NCBI RefSeq assembly: GCF_012317385.1
Contig: NZ_CP051144.1
Location: forward strand, 2,108,001 to 2,172,000
Length of the DNA stretch: 64,000 bases
Reading direction: 5' to 3'
Origin: Romboutsia sp. CE17
GTDB taxonomy: Bacteria > Bacillota > Clostridia > Peptostreptococcales > Peptostreptococcaceae
The notes beneath the pieces were generated by a model. That model worked only from the letters and a program-made list of their open reading frames with translations. It searched no databases and was not told the origin of the DNA. Both the position numbers and the translations under genes were made by a program. Shown in pieces: positions 38,580 to 47,170 of the stretch (its first letter is position 1; each line of letters starts with the position of its first letter).

Positions 38580-39890
38580 TTATTCAGCGTCGTAACTCTC
38601 CCTTAATGATATAGATTTTTCACTCTTAATGAAAAATCCTACTATAGCTCCGCCTATAGCTGGTAAAACCCAGCTAAATCCAAGTGATGCTAATGGTAAC
38701 TTTTCCATAAATGGTGCAACTCCCCATAATCCATTTGATACACTTAGTAAACTAACTACTAATGTAACATAGGCTGCTCCTTTAAATACATTATCATTTT
38801 TCACATTATGACATACTAGTGATAATAAAACTAAAGCCATAAATACTGGATATACAATTTCTAATATTGGGGCTGATAATTGTATTATAGCTCCAACACC
38901 GAAATTAGATATTACTGCACTGAATACACAAACAGCAATTACTATTGTTTCATATTTTAATTTTCCATTTGTAGCTTCAGAGAAATACTCACCTGTTGCT
39001 GATGTTAGTCCTATTGATGTTGTTAAACACGCTAATGATACTATAACTCCTAATAATACCTTACCAGTATTACCAAGTAATGCGGAAGATATTTCTACCA
39101 TTAATAAAGCTCTTGGTGTATCTATTCCATATTTATTAGATAAAGTAGCTCCTAAGTATGTAAGCCCTCCATATATTAATGCTAAAGCTATCCCTGCAAC
39201 TAATCCAGATTTTATTGTTAATTTTACCCTTTCTCCTGGATTATTATATCCCTTACTAGCTATTGCACTTATTATTATTCCAGCAAATACTCCTGAAGCT
39301 AATGCATCCATAGTTAAGTATCCTTGAGATACTCCTTCTGCAAATAAGTTTTTATCTATTAACACGTTTGGACTTATATCCCCTATTGGATTGACTATTC
39401 CAAGTATTATTAATACTATAAGAGATAATATTAATAATGGAGTTAATACCTTACCTACTATATCTACAACCTTTGTAGGTCTTATTGTTAAAAATAATGT
39501 TAAACCAAAGAATATTACAGAAACTATGATTGATGCTATGTTGCCTGATGTTCCAAATATAGGTTGAATACCCATTTCATATGTAGTTGCAGCAGTTCTT
39601 GGTATTGCTAAAAGTGGACCTATACAAAGAACTGATGCTGCTCCTATTATTACTGATAATCTCTTTCCACTTCTGATTAATATATTTCCGAACTTTCCGT
39701 TCACTTTTGCCGCCGCTATAATAACTAATAATGCCAATCCTACATCTGCTAATGCGAATCCTACAAATGAAGTTAACCAATGTTCACCTGATATAAGACC
39801 TAAATATGGTGGAAATAATAAATTTCCAGCTCCAAAGAACATTGAAAATAATGCAAACCCCACTACTAGAGTGTCTACAGTCTTTTTCAT
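38580..39890 (-). CDS. brnQ: Branched-chain amino acid transporter (LIVCS family)
   Basis: 436 residues with about twelve hydrophobic segments. The start VGFALFSMFFGAGNLLFPPYLGL is the LIVCS/BrnQ hallmark, and GYLTMDALASGVFAGIIISAI is typical of the middle. It takes up Leu/Ile/Val with sodium or protons. A TTGACT-N17-TATAAT promoter lies 60-85 nt upstream, and a CodY-like box sits between it and the start, consistent with repression by CodY when branched-chain amino acids and GTP are plentiful. Confidence 0.95.
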   Translation of the reverse strand: MKKTVDTLVVGFALFSMFFGAGNLLFPPYLGLISGEHWLTSFVGFALADVGLALLVIIAAAKVNGKFGNILIRSGKRLSVIIGAASVLCIGPLLAIPRTAATTYEMGIQPIFGTSGNIASIIVSVIFFGLTLFLTIRPTKVVDIVGKVLTPLLILSLIVLIILGIVNPIGDISPNVLIDKNLFAEGVSQGYLTMDALASGVFAGIIISAIASKGYNNPGERVKLTIKSGLVAGIALALIYGGLTYLGATLSNKYGIDTPRALLMVEISSALLGNTGKVLLGVIVSLACLTTSIGLTSATGEYFSEATNGKLKYETIVIAVCVFSAVISNFGVGAIIQLSAPILEIVYPVFMALVLLSLVCHNVKNDNVFKGAAYVTLVVSLLSVSNGLWGVAPFMEKLPLASLGFSWVLPAIGGAIVGFFIKSEKSISLRESYDAE

Positions 39891-39909
39891 ATTTATACCC
39901 CCTATTCTA

Positions 39910-39924
39910 AATTTTCTAAATATT
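39910..39924 (-). promoter_or_regulatory. Candidate CodY-binding site upstream of brnQ
   Basis: AATATTTAGAAAATT on the minus strand matches the CodY consensus AATTTTCWGAAAATT at 13 of 15 positions. It is between the brnQ -10 element and the start codon, where binding would block transcription. AT-rich background makes chance matches possible. Confidence 0.5.
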
Positions 39925-39945
39925 TTATAAATTCAATTATTTATT

Positions 39946-39974
39946 ATTATACATATCCATTTTATGGTAGTCAA
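39946..39974 (-). promoter_or_regulatory. brnQ promoter
   Basis: TTGACT (39969-39974) and TATAAT (39946-39951) on the minus strand with a 17-bp spacer, 56 nt before the brnQ start: a near-consensus sigma-A promoter. Confidence 0.8.
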
Positions 39975-40129
39975 CTTAAAAAAATATAAATTTTTAATTA
40001 TTTTCTTATTTTTATAAACAAAATATAGTGTTATATGCTATATATTTTTATAAGATATTGATATTATCTAAAGTATAATATTTATTTTAAATAAAAAAAT
40101 ATAACCATAGTTCTAAAGGAGGATAATAT

Positions 40130-40882
40130 ATGAAAATTTTTGCACATAGAGGTGCCAGTGGATACTATCCAGAAAACACGTTGCTTTCTTTTAAAAAGGT
40201 ATTGTCGTTCCCTATTGATGGGATTGAGCTAGATGTTCATAAATCTAAAGATAATGAGTTAGTTGTAATACATGATGAAGATATAAAGCGTACTTTTAAA
40301 GGTAAAGGCCTAATTAAAGACTATACTCTTGATGAGTTAAAATCTTTCAAATGCAAAAATACTAAATATGAAGATAATGACCTTTGTAAGATTCCTACTT
40401 TAGAAGAGGTTATTAATCTTATAAAAGATTCTGATGTTACTTTAAATATAGAAGCTAAAACTGACTTAATAAACTATCATTTAGAAGAGGATGTTCTTAA
40501 ATTAATAAAAAAATATAATATAGAAGATAAGGTAATAATATCAAGTTTTAATCATGAGTGTATTAAGGCTTTTCAGGATCTTAACTTTAAATTGAAATAT
40601 GGGGCTCTTTATTCAAATAAAGAAGACTATCTTCCTGAGGAAAATATAGTTAAGCACGCAAAAAAACTAAATGTTTATAGCATACACATAAGTAAAAGGC
40701 TTGTATCAAAAGAAATTGTAGATCTGGCTCATGAAAATAATTTAAAAGTATTCGTATACACAGTAAACCATCCTTATACAATGAATAAAATGATTAAACT
40801 TAATGTAGATGGCGTTTTTAGTGATTATCCTGATTTAATGAAAGAAATTTTAGATAAAAAAGTTGACAACACAACTATTTAG
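40130..40882 (+). CDS. Glycerophosphodiester phosphodiesterase (GDPD family)
   Basis: 250 residues. Catalytic pattern: FAHRGASGYYPENTLLSF at 3-20, GIELDVHKSKDNELVVIHDED near 31-51, then GKGLIKDYTLDEL, IPTLEEVINLI and NIEAK near 105; the terminus VNHPYTMNKMIKLNVDGVFSDYPDLM is typical. It hydrolyses glycerophosphodiesters to glycerol-3-phosphate and an alcohol. No signal peptide, so it acts in the cytoplasm on recycled lipid head groups. AAAGGAGG precedes the ATG. It stands alone, 108 nt before an unknown plus-strand gene. Confidence 0.94.
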   Translation: MKIFAHRGASGYYPENTLLSFKKVLSFPIDGIELDVHKSKDNELVVIHDEDIKRTFKGKGLIKDYTLDELKSFKCKNTKYEDNDLCKIPTLEEVINLIKDSDVTLNIEAKTDLINYHLEEDVLKLIKKYNIEDKVIISSFNHECIKAFQDLNFKLKYGALYSNKEDYLPEENIVKHAKKLNVYSIHISKRLVSKEIVDLAHENNLKVFVYTVNHPYTMNKMIKLNVDGVFSDYPDLMKEILDKKVDNTTI

Positions 40883-40990
40883 TAATAAATTATTTTATAA
40901 ATAACTTAGCTTTAATTATTTTAATTTAGTCTTTTTTCTAAGTTGTTTATACATAATCTATAATATAAAATTATTGGAGGGGTATTTACC

Positions 40991-41551
40991 ATGGACGTAT
41001 TAGAAGTTTTTGTAGAAAATTTATGCGGTAAGTTTAATAATGATGAGCAAATTAATGAACAAATATCTAAAGGGAATATAACTCATCCTAAAGCTAAACA
41101 TATAAATGGGATTTGTAATGATAAAATAAAGAACTTACCTGAGGACTTTAAGGGATACTTTGTTATAGAAGAAAGTTACTATGAACAAGGTAATAGAAAA
41201 AATATTCTACCTCACTTATTCTTATTTACATTAAATTCAGATAACAAAGTTGTATTAGAATCTTATGAACTACCTAAAGATGTGTCACAAGAAGATTTCA
41301 GAAATGACAATGAAAATTTAATAATGGATTACAATACATTAGTAAAATCTGAAAAATTCAATCCTATGGTTTATAACGAAAATAATAATGTATTTACTGG
41401 AGAAAGTACTAGTATGTTTTCACCAGTAACAAAATTTGTATTAAAAGAAAAAATAGAAAACGGAACACTTTATGTAAGTGAAGTATTTTACAAAAATGAC
41501 AAAAAGACCTTCGGCTTCGAAGATCCCATAATATATAAGAAGATAGATTAA
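40991..41551 (+). CDS. Hypothetical protein, unknown function
   Basis: 186 residues, not securely recognised. No signal peptide or membrane segment. The middle (GYFVIEESYYEQGNRKNILPHLFLFTLNSDNKVVLESYELP) reads like a beta-barrel rather than an enzyme active site, faintly like the CpeT chromophore-lyase family, but I would not assign that. Tyr/Phe and Asn/Lys content is high and only two cysteines occur. The strong TTGGAGGGG ribosome site suggests it is well translated. A long bulged hairpin follows its stop. Confidence 0.7.
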   Translation: MDVLEVFVENLCGKFNNDEQINEQISKGNITHPKAKHINGICNDKIKNLPEDFKGYFVIEESYYEQGNRKNILPHLFLFTLNSDNKVVLESYELPKDVSQEDFRNDNENLIMDYNTLVKSEKFNPMVYNENNNVFTGESTSMFSPVTKFVLKEKIENGTLYVSEVFYKNDKKTFGFEDPIIYKKID

Positions 41552-41559
41552 TTTATTTT

Positions 41560-41659
41560 TGTAGTATTAGAGCGCAGGGGAATATATGAAATTTAAGGTC
41601 ATTTGCAGCATCATTTCGCTGCATGACCTAAATTCATATATCCCCAAGCTCCATCTACA
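41560..41659. repeat. 100-nt bulged hairpin element (family member 1)
   Basis: Inverted structure between convergent genes. The core arms are 41577-41609 and 41618-41645, with an 8-nt loop; the left arm has extra bases at four points (A, A, A, TT), all on the same side. Outer pairings GAGC/GCTC and TGTAG/CTACA extend it to about 100 nt. The apex (GGTCATTTGCAG...CTGCATGACC) is shared with 61327-61402. It could act as a terminator in both directions but lacks T runs. Confidence 0.7.
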
Positions 41660-41671
41660 TACTAAATTAAT

Positions 41672-42619
41672 CTAGCAAGTTGCTCCTCCTACTAAGTGAA
41701 GAGATGCATTTAGTATTTCTTCTTTTCTATCTAATATGTTTCCATTTAATAGTTCATCTTCTATTTTCTCAATTCCTATTCTGTCGATCATATCTCCAAA
41801 ACGTTCGCCAGTTTTACCCCATTCTCTATATAATAGTATAGTTTTTTCTAATATTTCTTTAGCTTCATCTATAGTGTATATACCTTTTATAGTATTTCCT
41901 GGTCTTGATTGTTTGCCCCATTTACCTCCAAGCATTATTTTTACACCTTGTTTTCCACCTTCTATTGCATCAAAGTGGCACTTATCTATACATAGACCAC
42001 AGTTATTGCATTTTTCTTTGTCTATAACTAATTTTCCATCTATAACTTTAGCTGCTCCAATTTTACAAGTTGTTTCTACTGCACATTTTTTACATCCCGA
42101 ACACATATCCTCATCATATTCTGGTACATGTTGACCCATTATTCCAAAATCATTTAAACTTGGCTTTATACAGTTATTAGGACATCCACCTATTCCTATT
42201 TTAAATTTATGAGGTAGTTTTACATCATAATAAACTTCGTAAAATTCTTTATGAAGCTCTGTTCCTAATTTTTGAGTATCTAAAAGTCCATAAGTGCAGA
42301 CACTTCCCTTACATGGAACTACTGGTCTTACTCTTGAACCTGTTCCCCCTGACTTAAGATCGTCTTTTGCTAAATGTTTTTTAACATTTTCTATATCTTC
42401 AAATTTTATTCCAGGAACTTCTAATGTTAATCTTGTTGTAAGAGATATATCTCCATTTCCATATTTTTTAGCAACTTCACAAATATTTTCAAGTTGTTCT
42501 GCACTAAGAGCCCCATTTTTAGTTATTATTCTACATGAAAAATGTTCTCCATCATTGTTTGATAAGAATCCTTGACCTTTTACTGCTTTTCTTTGCTCAT
42601 CACTTATTTTTATTCCCAT
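41672..42619 (-). CDS. Siroheme- and ferredoxin-containing reductase, AsrC/sulfite-reductase-like
   Basis: 315 residues. The nitrite/sulfite reductase half-domain (GDISLTTRLTLEVPGIKFEDI) is followed by the siroheme-4Fe4S cysteines PCKGSVCTYG (near 104-112) and GGCPNNCIKP (near 148-157). Two ferredoxin clusters are inserted behind (CSGCKKCAVETTC near 177, CNNCGLCIDKC near 203), and the siroheme domain resumes. This order matches AsrC, the catalytic subunit of anaerobic sulfite reductase, but asrA and asrB are absent. It is 1 nt downstream of the CoA-disulfide-reductase-like gene, which may supply electrons or sulfur. Confidence 0.85.
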   Translation of the reverse strand: MGIKISDEQRKAVKGQGFLSNNDGEHFSCRIITKNGALSAEQLENICEVAKKYGNGDISLTTRLTLEVPGIKFEDIENVKKHLAKDDLKSGGTGSRVRPVVPCKGSVCTYGLLDTQKLGTELHKEFYEVYYDVKLPHKFKIGIGGCPNNCIKPSLNDFGIMGQHVPEYDEDMCSGCKKCAVETTCKIGAAKVIDGKLVIDKEKCNNCGLCIDKCHFDAIEGGKQGVKIMLGGKWGKQSRPGNTIKGIYTIDEAKEILEKTILLYREWGKTGERFGDMIDRIGIEKIEDELLNGNILDRKEEILNASLHLVGGATC

Positions 42620-42620
42620 T

Positions 42621-44249
42621 TTATATTTCCCCCATTTCTTTATTTAGTGATAGTCCACCTTCTAATATACTTATATCTTTATATCCATAATACTTCATTC
42701 TATTGTATGCTAAGTATGCTCTTTTTCCCCTTTGGCATACTAATAGAATTTTATCATCATACTCTAAACCTTCTATTTTCCCTTCTATTTTTGTTAAGTC
42801 TACAAATAAAGCATCTTCTATAGTTGGAGCTTTGTTTACATCAACTACTTTATAGCTATCTTTATTCTCTATAAATTCTTCAAACTTAATTATATTTACA
42901 TCTTCTTCTATTTTATTTAATAGAACATTGGCTACATGACCAAGTGGCGAAATTGCAGTGGAAAATGGTGGTGCATATGCTAAATCTAAGTCTTGTAAAT
43001 CACTTACCTTTCCACCGAAATAAATAGCAGTTGCTAATGTGTCAATTTGCTTATCTACACTACCCTTTCCAAAAACTTGTGCTCCTAGTATTTTTTCACT
43101 ATCTTTATCTGCTATTAATTTTATAAATAATAAACCTGCTCCTGGATAGTAATGAGCCTTATCATCTAGAGGTACTATTACACTTTCAACGTTATACCCT
43201 AGTTCCTTTGCATCTTTTTCTGTAAGCCCTGTTCTAGCCGCACTTATATCTAATAATTTAACTATAGATGTTCCTAAAACCCCTTTAAATTTACTTTCTT
43301 TTCCCGCTATAGTTCTCGCTACACAACGACCTTCTTTATTAGCTGATGATCCCATTGGAGACCAAGTATTTTTATGTGTCATTATATCTTTTACTGATGC
43401 ACAATCTCCAACTGCAAATATATTTTCATCATTAGTTCTCATATTATAATCAACGCTTATAGTATTATTACTTTCTAATTTTATACCACATTCTTTAGCA
43501 ATATTAGTGTTTGGTCTTATTCCTACACTCATTATTACTAAATCTGCTTTTATAGATCTTTTATCAGTTTTTATTTTACTTACTTTTTCTTCTCCAATTA
43601 TAGAAGTAACTTTTTCATTAGTAAGAACCATAATACCTTTATCTATAAGATTATCTTGTAAATAAAGAGATACTTCTTTATCAAAACCAGGAGGTATGCT
43701 TTCACCTGCATCTATTACAGTTGTTCTTATATTGTTTTCTAAAAGATTCTCAGCTATTTCTAATCCTATAAATCCTCCTCCAACTACAACTGCCCTTTTT
43801 TTTTCTTCATTTTTTATTGCTTCTCTAATACTAATAGCATCTTCTGGTGTTCTTACATAATAAATTCCTTTTAAGTCTATTCCTTCTAATCTAGGCTTAA
43901 TTGGTTCTGCTCCAGTTGCTATTACTAATTTATCATAACTATATTCTTTTTCTTCATTAGTAATAGTGTTTACTACTAATACAGTCTTTAATTCTCTATT
44001 GATTTTTATTGCTTCTGTGTTTGTAATAACCTTAACTTGAGTTAGTTTTTCAAAAGCTTCTGGAGTATTTACTATAAGACTTTCTTTATTTTCTATAACT
44101 CCACCTACATAATAAGGAAGGCCACATCCTGCATATGATATATCCTTACTATTTGTAATTATTGTTACGTTATAATCTCTGTTTTCCCTTTTTAATTTTG
44201 CAGCAGCTTTAGTACCAGCAGCTACTCCACCTATAACTAAAATATTCAT
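42621..44249 (-). CDS. CoA-disulfide / persulfide reductase with C-terminal rhodanese domain
   Basis: About 542 residues from the ATG at 44249 (AAGGTGA 8 nt ahead; two upstream in-frame codons are too near that site). FAD motif ILVIGGVAAGTKAAAKL, redox Cys in ISYAGCGLPYYVGG (near 43), NAD motif VVGGGFIGLEIAENL, FAD motif ENIFAVGDCASV, then a rhodanese domain from about 455 with active-site Cys in LLVCQRGKRAYLAY. This fusion is the CoADR-Rhd/Npsr type that reduces CoA persulfides and polysulfide to sulfide with NADH. It is the first gene before the AsrC-like reductase and divergent from a LysR regulator. Confidence 0.92.
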   Translation of the reverse strand: MNILVIGGVAAGTKAAAKLKRENRDYNVTIITNSKDISYAGCGLPYYVGGVIENKESLIVNTPEAFEKLTQVKVITNTEAIKINRELKTVLVVNTITNEEKEYSYDKLVIATGAEPIKPRLEGIDLKGIYYVRTPEDAISIREAIKNEEKKRAVVVGGGFIGLEIAENLLENNIRTTVIDAGESIPPGFDKEVSLYLQDNLIDKGIMVLTNEKVTSIIGEEKVSKIKTDKRSIKADLVIMSVGIRPNTNIAKECGIKLESNNTISVDYNMRTNDENIFAVGDCASVKDIMTHKNTWSPMGSSANKEGRCVARTIAGKESKFKGVLGTSIVKLLDISAARTGLTEKDAKELGYNVESVIVPLDDKAHYYPGAGLLFIKLIADKDSEKILGAQVFGKGSVDKQIDTLATAIYFGGKVSDLQDLDLAYAPPFSTAISPLGHVANVLLNKIEEDVNIIKFEEFIENKDSYKVVDVNKAPTIEDALFVDLTKIEGKIEGLEYDDKILLVCQRGKRAYLAYNRMKYYGYKDISILEGGLSLNKEMGEI

Positions 44250-44407
44250 CCACATCACCTTTTAGATATTTTTTTAACACACTTTACTATAATTGTAGTT
44301 TGCCTTTAGTATAATGTAAAATTATAAATATTTATTGATTTATAAATTTTTATTATAGTACTATTTAGATATAGGTTTATAAAATTATTAATGTCCAGGG
44401 GGAAAAT
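44250..44407. promoter_or_regulatory. Divergent control region of the sulfur-reductase operon and lysR
   Basis: Between divergent start codons. It has TATACT on the minus strand near 44310 and several AT-rich inverted elements including ATAAATATTTAT and TTATAAATTTTTAT at 44325-44355, compatible with the T-N11-A sites of LysR proteins. The precise operator cannot be read because of the base composition. Confidence 0.45.
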
Positions 44408-45292
44408 ATGATTGATTTTAGATTAAAAACCTTTATCGATTTGTGCGAAAGTAAAAGCTGTACTAAAACAGCAAAGAATTTATCAATTACTCAACCTGCT
44501 GTTAGTCAACATATAAAATACTTAGAATCTAAATATAATTTAAAACTCTTTGATTATATAAATAAGAAGCTAATTTTAACTAAGGAAGGTGTAGACTTCT
44601 TAAGTAATATTCAAAAGCTTCAAACTATGTCTCTTAATATTGAACATCATTTAAAAGACTCTAAAAGTAAAAATCTATCTTTAGTTTTTGGCGCAACTAG
44701 GACTATTGGAGAGTTCTATTTAACACCATATCTAAAAAACTTCCTTAAGTTATATCCTAATACAAGACTTTCTATGGTTGTTAATAATACAAAATTTTTA
44801 TTGGAAAATCTAAACAAAGGGAATATTGATTTTGCTATTATAGAAGGACATTTCAATAAAGCTGATTACGAAACTCTTTTATTAAGTAAGGAGAAATTAA
44901 TCCCAATAGCTTCACCTTCAAATAAACTTACTTCTAAGAAAATTGTAACACTTGATGATTTATGTAAAGAAACATTGATAATTCGTGAAAATGGATCTGG
45001 AAGTAGAGAAATTTTTTCTATTTATATTTATGAAAATAATTATTCTTATGAAAACTTCAATCATACTATTGAAATTGGCAATATAAATGTAATTAAAGAT
45101 TTAGTAAAAGAAAATTTAGGTATATCTATAATGTATGAAAGGGCTGCTAAAGAAGAGCTTTCTAAAAATGAACTAGTTAAGTTAAATGTTGAAAATATGA
45201 ACTTATTCCATGAGTTTAATTTTATATTTTTAAAAAACTCTATCTTTGCAAATAACTCTATGAAATTTTATAATTACTTAACAACCCTTTAA
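44408..45292 (+). CDS. LysR family transcriptional regulator
   Basis: 294 residues. N-terminal HTH: FIDLCESKSCTKTAKNLSITQPAVSQHIKYLESKYNLKLFDYINKKLILTKEG (about 9-62). The effector domain follows (LSLVFGATRTIGEFYLTPYLKNFLKLYPNTRLSMVV near 93-128, ENLGISIMYERAAKEEL near 238). It is divergent from the CoADR-rhodanese/AsrC-like operon, so it most likely controls that operon in response to a sulfur compound. CysB-/CysL-type LysR proteins act in a similar way, but the ligand here is unknown. Confidence 0.92.
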   Translation: MIDFRLKTFIDLCESKSCTKTAKNLSITQPAVSQHIKYLESKYNLKLFDYINKKLILTKEGVDFLSNIQKLQTMSLNIEHHLKDSKSKNLSLVFGATRTIGEFYLTPYLKNFLKLYPNTRLSMVVNNTKFLLENLNKGNIDFAIIEGHFNKADYETLLLSKEKLIPIASPSNKLTSKKIVTLDDLCKETLIIRENGSGSREIFSIYIYENNYSYENFNHTIEIGNINVIKDLVKENLGISIMYERAAKEELSKNELVKLNVENMNLFHEFNFIFLKNSIFANNSMKFYNYLTTL

Positions 45293-45310
45293 ATATATAA
45301 TTAATATAAA

Positions 45311-45346
45311 AATAGGCCAAAGTACATATCTGTACTTTGACCTATT
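45311..45346. terminator. Bidirectional terminator
   Basis: 15-bp stem AATAGGCCAAAGTAC / GTACTTTGACCTATT with one mismatch and a 6-nt loop, between convergent lysR and the ABC exporter operon; T run on the plus side, A run on the other. Confidence 0.85.
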
Positions 45347-45349
45347 CTT

Positions 45350-47170
45350 TTATATACTTAATCCACTTCTAAATTGGCTATTATATAAATTTGCATAGAA
45401 TCCACCAGATTCTAAAAGCTCATCATGAGTTCCTCTTTCAATTATCTCCCCATCTTTTAATGCAAGTATCTTATCTGCATTTCTTATAGTACTTAATCTA
45501 TGAGCAATTATAAATGTAGTTTTACCTTTCATTAAATTTACCATTGCTTCTTGTATAGCAACTTCTGTTCTAGTATCTATAGAAGATGTTGCCTCATCAA
45601 GTATTAATATAGAAGATTTCGAAAGTATAGCTCTAGCTATTGCAAGTAACTGTCTTTGACCTTGAGATAAATTACTTCCATTATCAGATAAAACTGTATC
45701 ATATCCATCTTCAAGTTGCATTATAAAGTGATGTGCATTTGCAAGTTTTGCTGCCTTTATAATATCTTCATCAGTAGCATTTAAATTTCCATATCTTAAG
45801 TTTTCACGAACACTCACTGAGAAAAGATAAGTATCTTGTAATACTACAGCCACAGATTTTCTTAAACTCTCCATACTAAAATTATCAATATTTTTTCCAT
45901 CTATAGTTATCTTTCCACTATCTATATTATAGAATTTATTTAATAAATTTATTATAGTAGTTTTACCAGATCCAGTTGGACCAACTATTGCTATAGTTTG
46001 ACCTTTATGAGCAGTTAAGTTTATTTTATTTAATATTTTCTTATCATTATTATAAGAGAAATCTACATCTTTTAACTCAACTTCACCTTGTAAATCATTT
46101 ACATGTATTACATCTTCTTTATCCTTTTCCGGTTCTTCATCCATAACTTCAAAAACTCTCTCAGCTCCTGCTAAAGCTCCTTGAAGTGAGTTAGATATAT
46201 TAAGTATTTGATTTATTGGTTGGTTAAAGTTTCTCATATAAAGTATTATTGTAAATACTATCCCAACACTTATATCTACACCTTTTAATATAAATACTCC
46301 ACCACATACTGCTAATACTAAGTATGTTAGATTATTTATAAAGTTATTTAATGGACCCATACAACCAGAAAGTGCATCTGCAAGTATTGCACTACTCGTT
46401 ATACTTTTATTTATATTATTAAATTCTTTTTTAACATTTTCTTCCTGACCAAATAATAATACTGCTTTTTGACCAGAAACCATTTCTTCTATATATCCAT
46501 TTAATCTACCCAAATCATTTTGTTTCTTTATAAATAAAGGTTGAGTATATTTCATTATAGTTCTAGTTCCAAATATTGTTATAGGTATTGTTAATAAACC
46601 TATTATTGTTAAACTTGGACTTAACATTAACATTGCTATAAGCATACCTACTATATTTATAACTCCCGATATTAGCTGAGTTATACTTTGAGATAAAGTC
46701 ATATTTATATTATCAATATCATTTGTTAACCTACTCATTAAATCTCCACTTGAATGAGTATCAAAATATTTTAATGGTAAGTTCTGCATTTTCTCATATA
46801 AATCTTTTCTTATTTCTGCTGATGTTTTTTGAGCTATACTTACCATAAGTCTATTTTGAACAAAAGTAGATGCTGTAGCTAATACATACATAGCTATTAG
46901 AACCATACATATTTTGTATAACCCACTTATATCACCTACTGCTATATACTTATCTACTATTTCTCCATTTAATTTTGTACCTAATATACTAACTAAAGTA
47001 GTTATTATGCAGAATACAAAAATTAAAGCTAGGGATAATTTTTTACTACCTATATATTTTAATAATCTATTTATAGTTTCTTTAGGATTATTTAGTTTTT
47101 CATTACTCTTCATCATATTCATACCTGGTCCTCTACCAGGTCTATCAAAGGAAATCGCCTTACTAGCCAA
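45350..47170 (-). CDS. ABC exporter subunit with consensus ATPase (BmrD-like)
   Basis: 606 residues: six-helix membrane domain (about 40-330) fused to an ATPase (Walker A GPTGSGKTT near 400, signature LSQGQRQLLAIARAI near 498, Walker B ILILDEATSSID near 522, H-loop IIAHRLSTI). The Walker B Glu is present, so this half hydrolyses ATP. The start is TTG with GGAGGTG ahead, overlapping the end of the other subunit by 8 nt. With the subunit at 47163 it should form a heterodimeric multidrug or lipid-type exporter. The N-terminal basic stretch (FDRPGRGPGMN) is normal in this group. Confidence 0.92.
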   Translation of the reverse strand: MASKAISFDRPGRGPGMNMMKSNEKLNNPKETINRLLKYIGSKKLSLALIFVFCIITTLVSILGTKLNGEIVDKYIAVGDISGLYKICMVLIAMYVLATASTFVQNRLMVSIAQKTSAEIRKDLYEKMQNLPLKYFDTHSSGDLMSRLTNDIDNINMTLSQSITQLISGVINIVGMLIAMLMLSPSLTIIGLLTIPITIFGTRTIMKYTQPLFIKKQNDLGRLNGYIEEMVSGQKAVLLFGQEENVKKEFNNINKSITSSAILADALSGCMGPLNNFINNLTYLVLAVCGGVFILKGVDISVGIVFTIILYMRNFNQPINQILNISNSLQGALAGAERVFEVMDEEPEKDKEDVIHVNDLQGEVELKDVDFSYNNDKKILNKINLTAHKGQTIAIVGPTGSGKTTIINLLNKFYNIDSGKITIDGKNIDNFSMESLRKSVAVVLQDTYLFSVSVRENLRYGNLNATDEDIIKAAKLANAHHFIMQLEDGYDTVLSDNGSNLSQGQRQLLAIARAILSKSSILILDEATSSIDTRTEVAIQEAMVNLMKGKTTFIIAHRLSTIRNADKILALKDGEIIERGTHDELLESGGFYANLYNSQFRSGLSI

